A DNA stretch of 48,046 bases, taken from the NCBI GenBank assembly GCA_910578845.1, contig CAJTSL010000003.1, positions 80,506 through 128,551 on the forward strand. The letters are read 5' to 3'. The notes under the pieces are model-generated. The model made no database searches. It saw only the letters and a program-made list of their open reading frames with translations, and had not been told where the DNA came from. Position 1 is the stretch's first letter, and every line of letters begins with the position of its first letter. Below are positions 41,369-48,046 of this stretch, piece by piece. The stretch is from an uncultured Lachnospiraceae bacterium (GTDB lineage Bacteria > Bacillota > Clostridia > Lachnospirales > Lachnospiraceae). A program made the translations under genes and the position numbers.

Positions 41369-43999
41369 ATGGAGAAATGGGTGTATTTGTTTGAGGAGGG
41401 TAACGCAGATATGCGTAATCTGTTAGGTGGAAAGGGCGCGAACCTGGCGGAAATGACAAATCTGGGATTACCGATCCCTCAGGGATTTACCGTTACAACG
41501 GAAGCATGTACGGATTATTACAACAATGGCAGGCAGATTTCAGACGAAATACAGAAGCAGATTTTTGATGCATTGGAGATTTTGGAGAACAAACAAGGAA
41601 AGAAATTCGGTGATACGCAAAATCCTTTATTAGTATCCGTCCGTTCCGGCGCAAGGGCATCTATGCCGGGCATGATGGACACCATCTTAAATCTTGGGCT
41701 GACTGACGTTGCAGTGGAAGGCTTTGCAAGTAAGACCGGAAATCCAAGATTTGCTTATGATTCTTACAGAAGGTTCATTCAAATGTTTTCCGATGTTGTT
41801 ATGGAAATTCCCAAATCCTATTTTGAACGAATATTGGACGAGATTAAGGAGTCGAAAGGCGTTAAATTCGACACAGATCTGACGGCAGATGATCTGAAGG
41901 AGATCATCACGAAATTTAAGGCTATCTACAAAGAGAATAAGGGAGAAGACTTCCCGCAGGAGCCGAAGGTACAGTTGATGGAAGCTGTAAAAGCCGTTTT
42001 CCGCTCTTGGGATAATGAAAGAGCTATCGTTTACAGAAGAATGAACGATATCCCGGGTGACTGGGGGACCGCGGTCAATGTACAGGCAATGGTATTCGGG
42101 AATATGGGCGATACTTCCGGTACTGGCGTTGCTTTTACAAGGAATCCTTCCACGGGCGCGAAAGGGATTTATGGAGAATACCTGATCAATGCACAGGGCG
42201 AGGACGTTGTAGCGGGAATCCGTACGCCCCAGCCGATCACAAAACTGGAAGAAGATTTGCCGGAATGCTACAAGCAATTCATGGAAATAGCGAACAAGTT
42301 AGAAAACCATTACCGCGACATGCAGGATATGGAATTTACAATTGAAGACGGAAAACTTTTCTTTTTACAGACGCGTAATGGGAAAAGAACGGCACCGGCG
42401 GCAATCCAGATTGCCTGTGACCTTGTGGACGAAGGCAAGATCACGCCAGAAGAAGCCGTTTTGAGAATTGAAGCAAAATCATTGGATCAGTTGTTGCATC
42501 CGACTTTTGACGCTGACGCCCTAAAGGCAGGACAAGTCATTGGACAGGCGCTTCCGGCATCTCCAGGCGCGGCAGCAGGAAAGGTTTACTTTACCGCAGA
42601 AGAAGCGAAGGCCGCTCATGAAAAAGGAGAGAGAGTCATTCTCGTCCGTTTAGAGACATCACCGGAAGACATCGAAGGCATGCATGCAGCGGAAGGCATC
42701 CTTACTGTCCGCGGCGGTATGACCAGCCATGCAGCGGTAGTAGCGCGTGGTATGGGCACAGCATGTGTATCCGGCTGTGGCGATATAGCGATTAACGAGC
42801 TTGATAAAGTGTTTGAGCTTGGCGGGGAAGTATTCCATGAAGGCGATTACATTTCCTTAGACGGCTCTACCGGAAAGATCTATAAAGGAGATATCCGTAC
42901 TGTAGAAGCTTCCGTAAGCGGCAATTTCGGCAGGATCATGGGATGGGCGGATCAATACCGCAAGTTACAGGTGCGTACGAATGCCGATACCCCGGCGGAC
43001 GCTGCCAATGCTGTAAAATATGGCGCAGAAGGCATCGGCCTTTGCCGTACGGAGCATATGTTCTTCGAGCCTGACAGAATCCCGAAGATCCGTCAGATGA
43101 TCCTCGCAAGGACAGTAGAACAGAGAGAGAAAGCACTAAATGCATTGATTCCTTTCCAGAAAGGCGATTTCAAAGCATTGTATGAAGTTATGGAGGGCAG
43201 ACCGGTCACAATCCGTTTCTTAGATCCGCCGCTTCATGAATTCGTACCGACAGAGAAAGACGATATTGACGATCTTGCAGTAGAAATGATGATGACTGCG
43301 GAAGAAGTACAGGAAATCTGTGATTCCCTTCATGAGTTCAATCCGATGATGGGGCATCGTGGATGCCGTCTTGCCGTTACTTATCCGGAAATCGCTAAGA
43401 TGCAGACGAGAGCAGTAATGGAAGCAGCAATTGAAGTGAAGAATGAGAAGGGATATGATGTTGTTCCCGAGATCATGATTCCGCTTGTCGGCGAGAAGAA
43501 AGAATTGAAATTTGTCAAAGACGTTGTCGTTGAAGTGGCAGAACAGGTGAAGAAAGAGAAAAATTCTGATATCAAATATCATGTCGGGACAATGATTGAG
43601 ATCCCAAGAGCAGCGCTTCTTGCGAATGAGATTGCAGAGGAAGCAGAATTCTTCTCCTTTGGCACCAACGATTTGACACAGATGACATTTGGATTCTCCC
43701 GTGACGATGCGGGTAAGTTCCTTGGGGACTATTATAAGAGCAAGATTTATGAATCTGATCCGTTTGCGAGATTAGACCAGAACGGCGTAGGACAATTAGT
43801 ACAGATGGCAGCAGAAAAAGGACGTATGACAAGGCCGGATATCAAACTCGGTATTTGCGGCGAACATGGCGGCGATCCGTCTTCAGTGGAATTCTGCCAT
43901 AAAGTTGGCCTGACATATGTGTCCTGTTCACCGTTTAGGGTGCCGATTGCTAAATTGGCGGCGGCACAGGCGGCGATATGCAGTGGGGAGGGGAAGTAA
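41369..43999 (+). CDS. ppdK: Pyruvate, phosphate dikinase
   Basis: PPDK interconverts pyruvate, ATP and phosphate with phosphoenolpyruvate, AMP and pyrophosphate; in anaerobic Firmicutes it usually works in glycolysis or gluconeogenesis. The 876-residue protein fits the well-known Clostridium symbiosum enzyme in length. The ATP-grasp domain has LGGKGANLAEM near 19, the phosphohistidine domain has GGMTSHAAVVARGMG with His454, and the PEP-binding barrel has GLCRTEHMFF and the late GICGEHGGDPSS. ATG 41369 lies 13 bases after AAGGAG. An extended -10 TGCTATGAT (41304-41312) could be its promoter. Confidence 0.97.
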   Translation: MEKWVYLFEEGNADMRNLLGGKGANLAEMTNLGLPIPQGFTVTTEACTDYYNNGRQISDEIQKQIFDALEILENKQGKKFGDTQNPLLVSVRSGARASMPGMMDTILNLGLTDVAVEGFASKTGNPRFAYDSYRRFIQMFSDVVMEIPKSYFERILDEIKESKGVKFDTDLTADDLKEIITKFKAIYKENKGEDFPQEPKVQLMEAVKAVFRSWDNERAIVYRRMNDIPGDWGTAVNVQAMVFGNMGDTSGTGVAFTRNPSTGAKGIYGEYLINAQGEDVVAGIRTPQPITKLEEDLPECYKQFMEIANKLENHYRDMQDMEFTIEDGKLFFLQTRNGKRTAPAAIQIACDLVDEGKITPEEAVLRIEAKSLDQLLHPTFDADALKAGQVIGQALPASPGAAAGKVYFTAEEAKAAHEKGERVILVRLETSPEDIEGMHAAEGILTVRGGMTSHAAVVARGMGTACVSGCGDIAINELDKVFELGGEVFHEGDYISLDGSTGKIYKGDIRTVEASVSGNFGRIMGWADQYRKLQVRTNADTPADAANAVKYGAEGIGLCRTEHMFFEPDRIPKIRQMILARTVEQREKALNALIPFQKGDFKALYEVMEGRPVTIRFLDPPLHEFVPTEKDDIDDLAVEMMMTAEEVQEICDSLHEFNPMMGHRGCRLAVTYPEIAKMQTRAVMEAAIEVKNEKGYDVVPEIMIPLVGEKKELKFVKDVVVEVAEQVKKEKNSDIKYHVGTMIEIPRAALLANEIAEEAEFFSFGTNDLTQMTFGFSRDDAGKFLGDYYKSKIYESDPFARLDQNGVGQLVQMAAEKGRMTRPDIKLGICGEHGGDPSSVEFCHKVGLTYVSCSPFRVPIAKLAAAQAAICSGEGK

Positions 44000-44010
44000 T
44001 CTAAGCTTAT

Positions 44011-44021
44011 TGGGTTTGCCC
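44011..44021 (+). repeat. Left copy of an 11-bp inverted repeat around the accessory patch
   Basis: TGGGTTTGCCC here is the reverse complement of GGGCAAACCCA at 47727-47737. The left copy starts 12 bp after the ppdK stop codon and is itself part of a small hairpin, ATTGGG-N4-CCCAAT. The right copy starts 11 bp after the last accessory gene. Confidence 0.5.
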
Positions 44022-44150
44022 AATATGATATACTTCGATTTCACGATAGATTACGCTCAGGCACTGGCTTTTCGCAGGGCGAATGGTGATTATCTGCGAG
44101 AGGGGCAGTGGAAAGACCTTACTGTTGAAGTGTATATAATTTAAATAGGG

Positions 44151-44179
44151 AATCCCGTCTTTTATAAGGCGGGATTTTC
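44151..44179 (+). terminator. Terminator downstream of ppdK
   Basis: AATCCCGTCTT pairs with AAGGCGGGATT (one G-U) around TTAT, followed by TTCT. It ends the core transcription unit; the accessory patch begins at or just before it. Confidence 0.8.
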
Positions 44180-44453
44180 TGGTATACTGGTAATGTATAT
44201 AGATTATATACTTTTAATCAAATATATATAAGAGAATGTGGCAGAGTATTTTGTTTCTTAGAGTGTTTGGAGGCAAAAATAGTCGATGTTTGGTGCTGCT
44301 TTGTACTGGAAAGTATGGATTTTGCGGGCAAAATGGGTGATTGCGGACTAGGTGGACAAATAGAATTTGTGACTTTTTGTGGTAAAAATTCGTAATGAGA
44401 ATACGGGTATATATTTTTGGCAGAATTATTGTATAGAGAGGAGAGAAACAGTC
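44180..44453 (+). other. Non-coding AT-rich and GT-rich stretch before the DUF2971 gene
   Basis: No gene in this 274-bp stretch is convincing. The first part is very AT-rich and carries a perfect inverted repeat, GTATATA-N3-TATATAC (44195-44211). The rest (about 44230-44400) is unusually rich in G and T on the plus strand, so the minus strand shows an open frame of 90 codons, low in complexity and without a ribosome binding site. It may hold the promoter and leader of the DUF2971 gene or be a mobile-element remnant. Confidence 0.4.
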
Positions 44454-45266
44454 TTGGGATTTTATAGAGAATATTATAGTTATTCAAGAAAGAAGGCTTC
44501 AGATTTTAAGATTGTTTATTTGAAATCTTTAATAGAAAAAAATAAGATTTATAAGTTTATAGCATTTGATAACAATGAAAAATCGAATTTGAGAAAACTA
44601 GAATGTTTAAGGGGAGATATGCTATGGTTCTCTCATTATATATATTTGAACGATAAAACAGAATTTGAGATTAAATATGATAGTAAAAAAGTTTCAAGAG
44701 AAACTGGCATAAGAGAGGAAAATATAAAGTTTTCGGTTGAAACAATGAAAGAGATATATGATGTATGTTCTTTCTCTTATAAAAAGGAAGAGTATATGTG
44801 GGAAGCATATGCAAATCATAAAAATGGAGTCTGTATCGTATTTAATGTGGATAATTATGATATGCTGTATCCTGTTGATTACTTCAATAAGGATGAGATA
44901 GATTATACTTCAATTTTGATAAAAGACTACTCTAGAACACAACAAGAATTATGGAAAAATGGATCGCCTATGGCAGAATTACCTTTCGTAATAAAAAATC
45001 CGATGAATGGTGATATGAAATCTTATGAAGAAAAAGAAGTAAGGATATTGATGGAACCATATGGAGATAGTAGTTTTAATAAGGGATTTGTTAAACCGCA
45101 AATTAAAGAAGATGCAGGATATAAAGGGCAAAACATAAGATATGCAAATTGCGGATTGTCAGTATCAAGAGTAATAATTGGGGTAAATTGTAATGAAAAA
45201 ATTGCAAATGAAATAATTAAAGACTGCAATCAAAAAGGATATATGGTTGAAAAAACTACAAATTGA
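44454..45266 (+). CDS. DUF2971 family protein
   Basis: About 270 residues of DUF2971, a domain of unknown biochemical role. Matching stretches are an early YKFIAFDNNEKSNLRKLE, then MLWFSHYIYLNDKTEFE and the middle MWEAYANHKNGVCIVF (W-x-x-Y-x-x-x-x-x-G-V-C core). I propose TTG 44454, ten bases after AGAGGAG; a longer frame from GTG 44379 has no site. The gene is clearly richer in A+T than the core genes (AAA, AAT, ATA codons), which suggests transfer. It is single, with its own strong terminator, and lies next to mobile-element remnants. Confidence 0.78.
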   Translation: MGFYREYYSYSRKKASDFKIVYLKSLIEKNKIYKFIAFDNNEKSNLRKLECLRGDMLWFSHYIYLNDKTEFEIKYDSKKVSRETGIREENIKFSVETMKEIYDVCSFSYKKEEYMWEAYANHKNGVCIVFNVDNYDMLYPVDYFNKDEIDYTSILIKDYSRTQQELWKNGSPMAELPFVIKNPMNGDMKSYEEKEVRILMEPYGDSSFNKGFVKPQIKEDAGYKGQNIRYANCGLSVSRVIIGVNCNEKIANEIIKDCNQKGYMVEKTTN

Positions 45267-45281
45267 AAATTAGCTACATAG

Positions 45282-45319
45282 CCGATTGATTTTAAAACAA
45301 GAATCAGTCGGTTTTTTTT
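45282..45319 (+). terminator. Terminator of the DUF2971 gene
   Basis: CCGATTGATT pairs with AATCAGTCGG (one G-U) around a 10-nt loop, followed by eight T residues. Confidence 0.88.
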
Positions 45320-45397
45320 ATTGCCCAAAACCCATACATAGCTATTCTGCTTTATACAGAGTGGCTATTAAATTTTCGGGAAAGGAGGTAAACCGTG

Positions 45398-45902
45398 ATG
45401 TCTAAATGTAAGGTAATCGCCCTTGCAAACCAGAAAGGCGGGACGGGCAAGACCACGACTGCTGTAAACTTAGGGATAGGACTTGCAAACGAGGGAAAGA
45501 GAGTGTTGCTTGTGGACGCCGATCCGCAGGGGGATTTGACAACCTCTTTGGGTTAGGCAGACCAGAACAATCTTTCTGTTACGCTGGCAACGCAGATGGA
45601 AAAGATTATCCGTGACGATCCGATGGAAGCGGGCGAGGGGATTTTACACCATGAAGAGGGCGTAGACCTGATTCCGGCGAATATCGAGCTGTCTGGTATG
45701 GAAATCACGCTTGTAAACGCCATGAGCCGGGAGTTCACCATGAAATCTTATCTTAGCGGGTTGAAAAAGGATTATGACTATATTCTGATTGACTGTATGT
45801 AGAGTCTGGGTATGCTCACGATTAATGCGCTTGCGGCGGCGGACAGCGTGATTGTCCCGGTGCAGGCGCACTATCTCCCCTTAAAGGGAATGACGCAGCT
45901 AT
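45398..45902 (+). pseudogene. parA: Broken ParA/Soj-type partition ATPase
   Basis: A ParA-family protein with the deviant Walker A LANQKGGTGKTTTAVNLG and LLVDADPQGDLTTSLG, then ILIDC and AADSVIVPVQAHYLPLKGMTQL. The frame is interrupted twice by TAG: at 45554-45556, where most relatives have Trp or another residue, and at 45800-45802, where the family has Pro in the DCMPSLG motif. After about 45900 the ParA sequence stops, and the frame continues with unrelated residues to 46045. A strong AAAGGAGG precedes ATG 45398. It is a remnant of a plasmid or conjugative element. Confidence 0.88.
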
Positions 45903-45984
45903 ATGTTTTGTTCTATGTGCGCCAGAGATGTAGGACGGATTTTGCGGACATTCAAAATAAAAATGAATGTGGAGGTAACAAACA

Positions 45985-46354
45985 ATGGCAAAATCATTAT
46001 TTGAGGAACTGGGCGGCAGATACGAGCGGCAAGGCGATTATTTAATACTGTGTTTAACCATATCCGCCGAAGAAGAACAGCCAATAGGCACATGGGGACA
46101 GCGGCACTTAGACTATCTGAAGCAGTACCATAAGGTTACATACACTAATCTCCTCACAAGTGGCAGGCTCAATGCCTACCTTGCCGACATCGACAGGCAG
46201 GCGCAAGAACGCTTTGAAAGGCTCATAGAGGGCATGAAACAGGCACAGGGAACAACAGTTAAAGGAAGAAAATGCCTTAGAATGGACAGGAGGAATGAAT
46301 AACATAAGAGCTTGTGCGAGGGAGCTTGTGAATGAGGAAATTATTTATAATTAA
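45985..46354 (+). pseudogene. tnpV: Frameshifted TnpV (transposon-encoded protein)
   Basis: The first 90 residues match TnpV of Tn4451-like elements (GTWGQRHLDYLKQYHKVTY, then LLTSGRLNAYLADID). Near 46256 the frame changes. The annotated frame ends at 46302, but the +1 frame continues QLKEENALEW from 46256 and ends MNNIRACARELVNEEIIYN at 46354, the family's normal C-terminus. A loss of five bases would explain it: one copy of a doubled AACAG is what would restore the frame. A good GGAGG precedes ATG 45985. It follows the truncated parA directly. Confidence 0.85.
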
Positions 46355-46398
46355 CAGACATAATTAAAGTTTGTATTCCTTGTTTGAATGAGATTTTA

Positions 46399-46440
46399 TA
46401 GACAGTGCAAAACGCATATGCTATAATACTGACATTATAG
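46399..46440 (+). promoter_or_regulatory. Promoter with inverted repeat, HTH/hydrolase unit
   Basis: TAGACA (46399-46404), 17-bp spacer, TATAAT (46422-46427). The -10 box sits inside the inverted repeat CTATAAT-N6-ATTATAG (46421-46440), a likely operator, possibly for the HTH protein encoded downstream. Confidence 0.75.
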
Positions 46441-46460
46441 CGAAAGGAAGTGTTTGATAA

Positions 46461-46484
46461 ATGGGAACAAAAATTTTTGCATAG
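46461..46484 (+). CDS. Seven-residue leader peptide MGTKIFA
   Basis: ATG GGA ACA AAA ATT TTT GCA TAG at 46461-46484, preceded ten bases upstream by AAAGGAAG. It is too short for a protein with a role of its own. The stop codon touches the 5' arm of the 13-bp hairpin at 46484, as in leaders where ribosome stalling decides downstream structure. The sequence KIFA recalls, but does not equal, the IFVI-type stalling peptides of some erm genes. Confidence 0.6.
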   Translation: MGTKIFA

Positions 46485-46569
46485 CAAAGGCTATTGCATA
46501 CACCAATAAAAACATATTATAATTGCAAATGACAATAGCCTTTGCTAATCCTAAGAAATTTTTAGGAGG
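46484..46569 (+). promoter_or_regulatory. Leader RNA with long hairpin and SD-masking hairpin
   Basis: GCAAAGGCTATTG (46484-46496) is perfectly complementary over 13 bp to CAATAGCCTTTGC (46533-46545). No T run follows, so it is not a terminator. A second hairpin, CCTAAG-AAATT-TTTAGG (46550-46566), covers the left part of the AGGAGG ribosome site (46564-46569). The hexamer GCAAAG occurs both in the first arm and right before the start codon (46571-46576), so CTTTGC of the second arm could pair with either. This is the layout of translational attenuation. Confidence 0.6.
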
Positions 46570-46575
46570 TGCAAA

Positions 46576-46845
46576 GTGGGCTGTCAAAATCCGATTGATT
46601 TATTGCCGAAAGAGTTATTAGAGCAAATACAAAAATATGTTGATGGTAAAACCATATATATCCCCAAAAAGAGTGAAAACAGAAAGCATTGGGGAGATAA
46701 TACCGATACAAAGCAGTTTTTAGCTTCTCGAAATTGCCAGATATGTTCAGATTACCAAAATGGAATGAGCATTAAGCAGTTGGCAGAAAAGTATTATTTA
46801 TCCGAGAAAAGTATTCAGCGGATAATAAAACAAAATAATCTGTAA
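46576..46845 (+). CDS. Small helix-turn-helix protein (CD3324/Mor-like family)
   Basis: An 89-residue protein. The N-terminus (PIDLLPKELLEQIQKYVDG, then KTIYIPK) and the C-terminal helix-turn-helix (SIKQLAEKYYLSEKSIQRII) follow the CD3324 family, related to the Mor activator of phage Mu. GTG 46576 follows AGGAGG by six bases. Expression seems to be controlled by the leader peptide and hairpins in front of it, and it may bind the inverted repeat at its own promoter. A terminator follows, so the hydrolase gene 115 bp downstream may be transcribed separately. Confidence 0.75.
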   Translation: MGCQNPIDLLPKELLEQIQKYVDGKTIYIPKKSENRKHWGDNTDTKQFLASRNCQICSDYQNGMSIKQLAEKYYLSEKSIQRIIKQNNL

Positions 46846-46847
46846 AT

Positions 46848-46883
46848 AAAAGTGTGCCATGATTTGTTCATGGCGCATTTTTA
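46848..46883 (+). terminator. Terminator of the HTH gene
   Basis: GTGTGCCATGA pairs with TCATGGCGCAT (two G-U pairs) around TTTGT, followed by TTTT. Confidence 0.8.
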
Positions 46884-46960
46884 TTTACAGAAAGATTATA
46901 AGGTTTTATATCTGTTTTTATGTTGTTACAATTAACTTTAAAAGGCAGGAGGGATGGTAA

Positions 46961-47716
46961 ATGGCATTTTTTAAATATGGGGATAAGAACATTTATTACG
47001 ATGAAATAGGGGCAGGTTTGCCTGTTGTATTATTGCATGGAGATACAGCCTCATCAAAGATGTTTGAATATATAATACCTTTATATGCAAATAGCTTTAG
47101 GGTGATTCTTATGGATTTCCTTGGCAATGGGCAATCTGATAGAGTAGAGGAATTACCGTCGGATTTATGGTATTCACAGGCTCAACAGGTGATAGCGTTT
47201 TTGGAATATTTAGATTGTGAAAAAGTGAATTTGATAGGCACAAGCGGTGGAGCGTGGGTTGCCGTTAATGTTGCATTAGAGCGTCCAGACCTTGTATATA
47301 AAGTTGTTGCAGATAGCTTTGATGGGAGGACACTTCAAAGCGGTTTTTCGGAAAATCTTCTAAAAGAGAGAATGACTGCAAAAAGTAACGATTTTTCCAG
47401 ACAGTTTTATGAATGGTGTCAAGGAGAAGATTGGGAAACTGTTGTTAACCTTAATACAAAAGCGTTGGTAGAATGTGCTGATTCAAAACTCCCATTATTC
47501 TATAAGCCTTTAGAAATGCTTGAAGTGCCGATACTATTTGTTGGTAGTAATGAAGATACAATGTGCCGTGAAAATCTTGAAGAGGAATATAGTCAAATGG
47601 AACAGCTTGTATCGAATGGCAGAAAATATTTATTCCCAACAGGTAATCATCCCGCCATATTATCAAATGCAGAGAAGTTTGTAGATGTTGTAAAAGATTT
47701 TTTGTTTTCTAAATAA
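46961..47716 (+). CDS. Alpha/beta hydrolase
   Basis: A 251-residue soluble alpha/beta hydrolase. The oxyanion segment LLHGDTASSKMFE is near 24, and the nucleophile elbow GTSGG puts the catalytic Ser at 95. A likely acid is the Asp in FVGSNEDTM near 205, and the base is His in PTGNHPAI near 228. There is no signal peptide or lid-like insertion of lipases. Substrate is unknown; esterases of this size include hydrolases of small esters, lactones and some antibiotics. ATG 46961 follows GGAGG by eight bases. A+T content is higher than in the core genes. Confidence 0.85.
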   Translation: MAFFKYGDKNIYYDEIGAGLPVVLLHGDTASSKMFEYIIPLYANSFRVILMDFLGNGQSDRVEELPSDLWYSQAQQVIAFLEYLDCEKVNLIGTSGGAWVAVNVALERPDLVYKVVADSFDGRTLQSGFSENLLKERMTAKSNDFSRQFYEWCQGEDWETVVNLNTKALVECADSKLPLFYKPLEMLEVPILFVGSNEDTMCRENLEEEYSQMEQLVSNGRKYLFPTGNHPAILSNAEKFVDVVKDFLFSK

Positions 47717-47782
47717 TCAAAAAATAGGGCAAACCCACTTAATAAAAAAACGATGTTTTGATGGGCTATTTTATCATACTTA

Positions 47783-47826
47783 AATCCTCTCTCAGACTTC
47801 GTTTTGAAGTTTGTGGGGGATTTTTT
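47783..47826 (+). terminator. Terminator after the alpha/beta hydrolase
   Basis: A near-perfect stem of about 17 bp (arms 47783-47800 and 47806-47822, a few G-U pairs and one bulge, loop GTTTT) is followed by TTTTT. Confidence 0.85.
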
Positions 47827-47975
47827 ATGTTCTTTTTTCGGGCAGTAATCTATCTGCTCATGCAATGCAGATTTGACTTATACATGGCATATCGGGGAAT
47901 GGCAGGAAGCCAGTTAAAAAAATTATCCCGAATCATGCAAGTCTACTTCTTGCCATGAAACCAGATGAATATTAT

Positions 47976-48046
47976 CCTGCTTGGGAGCCACCAGTTTCCT
48001 GCTTGGGAACCACCTGAAAATTTCTGGCTTCAGAGCCATCCAGGAC
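47976..48046 (+). repeat. Degenerate tandem repeats at the right edge
   Basis: CCTGCTTGGGAGCCACC (47976) is repeated as CCTGCTTGGGAACCACC (47998), and a third, more diverged copy is CTGGCTTCAGAGCCATCC (48024). Unit length varies (22 and 26 bp) and the window ends inside the array. I recognise no gene here; the stretch 47827-47975 shows only short open frames without ribosome binding sites. Confidence 0.6.

Noticed and set aside
44025..44144. 39-codon frame after ppdK (MIYFDFTIDYAQ)
   Set aside because: It has no Shine-Dalgarno sequence and overlaps the hairpin after ppdK. It looks acceptable in composition, so a remnant of a longer gene cannot be excluded, but I cannot support a gene.
44218..44487. 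90-codon open frame on the minus strand
   Set aside because: It has no ribosome binding site, low-complexity composition caused by the GT-rich plus strand, and overlaps the likely start of the DUF2971 gene.
45398..46045. TAG read as a sense codon in parA
   Set aside because: Several neighbouring genes, for example infB (TAG at 5900-5902), pnp and ylxQ, use TAG as their ordinary stop, and parA is truncated anyway, so recoding is not needed.
1..48046. CRISPR array
   Set aside because: The only regular direct repeats (17305-17368, 3140-3217, 47976-48046) have no spacers of constant size, and no cas gene is present.

Overview
The window is about 48 kb of a low-to-middling GC Gram-positive chromosome, most likely a Clostridia member of the Lachnospiraceae type. 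The evidence is the gene order rimP-nusA-rnpM-ylxQ-infB-rbfA-nrnA-truB-ribF, strong AGGAGG ribosome binding sites, a fused folB-folK, pyruvate phosphate dikinase, a free-standing glycyl-radical domain, an NlpC/P60 wall hydrolase with SH3 repeats, and PyrB with a separate PyrI. I cannot name the species from sequence alone. Most of the window (about 1-44000) is ordinary core genome; about 44000-48046 is an accessory patch with decayed mobile-element genes.

Layout. 1-130: 3' part of tRNA-Glu(CTC) and its terminator. 159-305: a very small hydrophilic protein on the minus strand. 416-9125: the translation/transcription operon (RimP, NusA, RnpM, YlxQ, IF2, RbfA, NrnA, TruB, RibF) behind a promoter and a leader hairpin. 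9190-14528: Na/Pi cotransporter, chemoreceptor, and a wall hydrolase with a consensus promoter and a WalR-like repeat in its leader. 14585-17400: rpsO and pnp with their own signals and a 16-bp tandem repeat. 17439-17764: GrcA-like glycyl-radical protein (minus strand) with a Fur-like palindrome. 17986-20722: nicotinamidase, nicotinate phosphoribosyltransferase and a small alarmone synthetase. 20785-22815: pyrI, pyrB and a nitroreductase (minus). 23040-28090: a PH-like protein, a membrane protein and the folate operon folC-folE-folP-folBK plus an acetyltransferase-like gene. 28220-36669: DUF5050 protein (minus), then pheA, an AAA+ ATPase, ppx, ppk, maf and a small acidic protein. 36740-40136: HAD phosphatase, PHP phosphoesterase and an ABC-F ATPase (minus). 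40341-43999: a membrane-anchored glycerophosphodiesterase and ppdK.

The genes group by pathway: translation initiation and RNA maturation or decay in the first 17 kb, NAD salvage (nicotinamide to nicotinate to NaMN), pyrimidine start (ATCase), de novo folate from GTP, and synthesis and hydrolysis of polyphosphate.

The accessory patch (44011-47737) holds an AT-rich DUF2971 gene, a parA with two in-frame TAG codons and a lost 3' end, a frameshifted tnpV, and then an intact-looking unit: promoter with an inverted repeat over the -10, a seven-residue leader peptide, a perfect 13-bp hairpin, a hairpin on the Shine-Dalgarno, a small helix-turn-helix protein and an alpha/beta hydrolase. An 11-bp sequence occurs in inverted orientation at both edges. 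The leader-controlled HTH/hydrolase unit is the best candidate for something undescribed; the Fur-like site at grcA and the WalR-like site at the wall hydrolase are the best regulatory observations in the core part.
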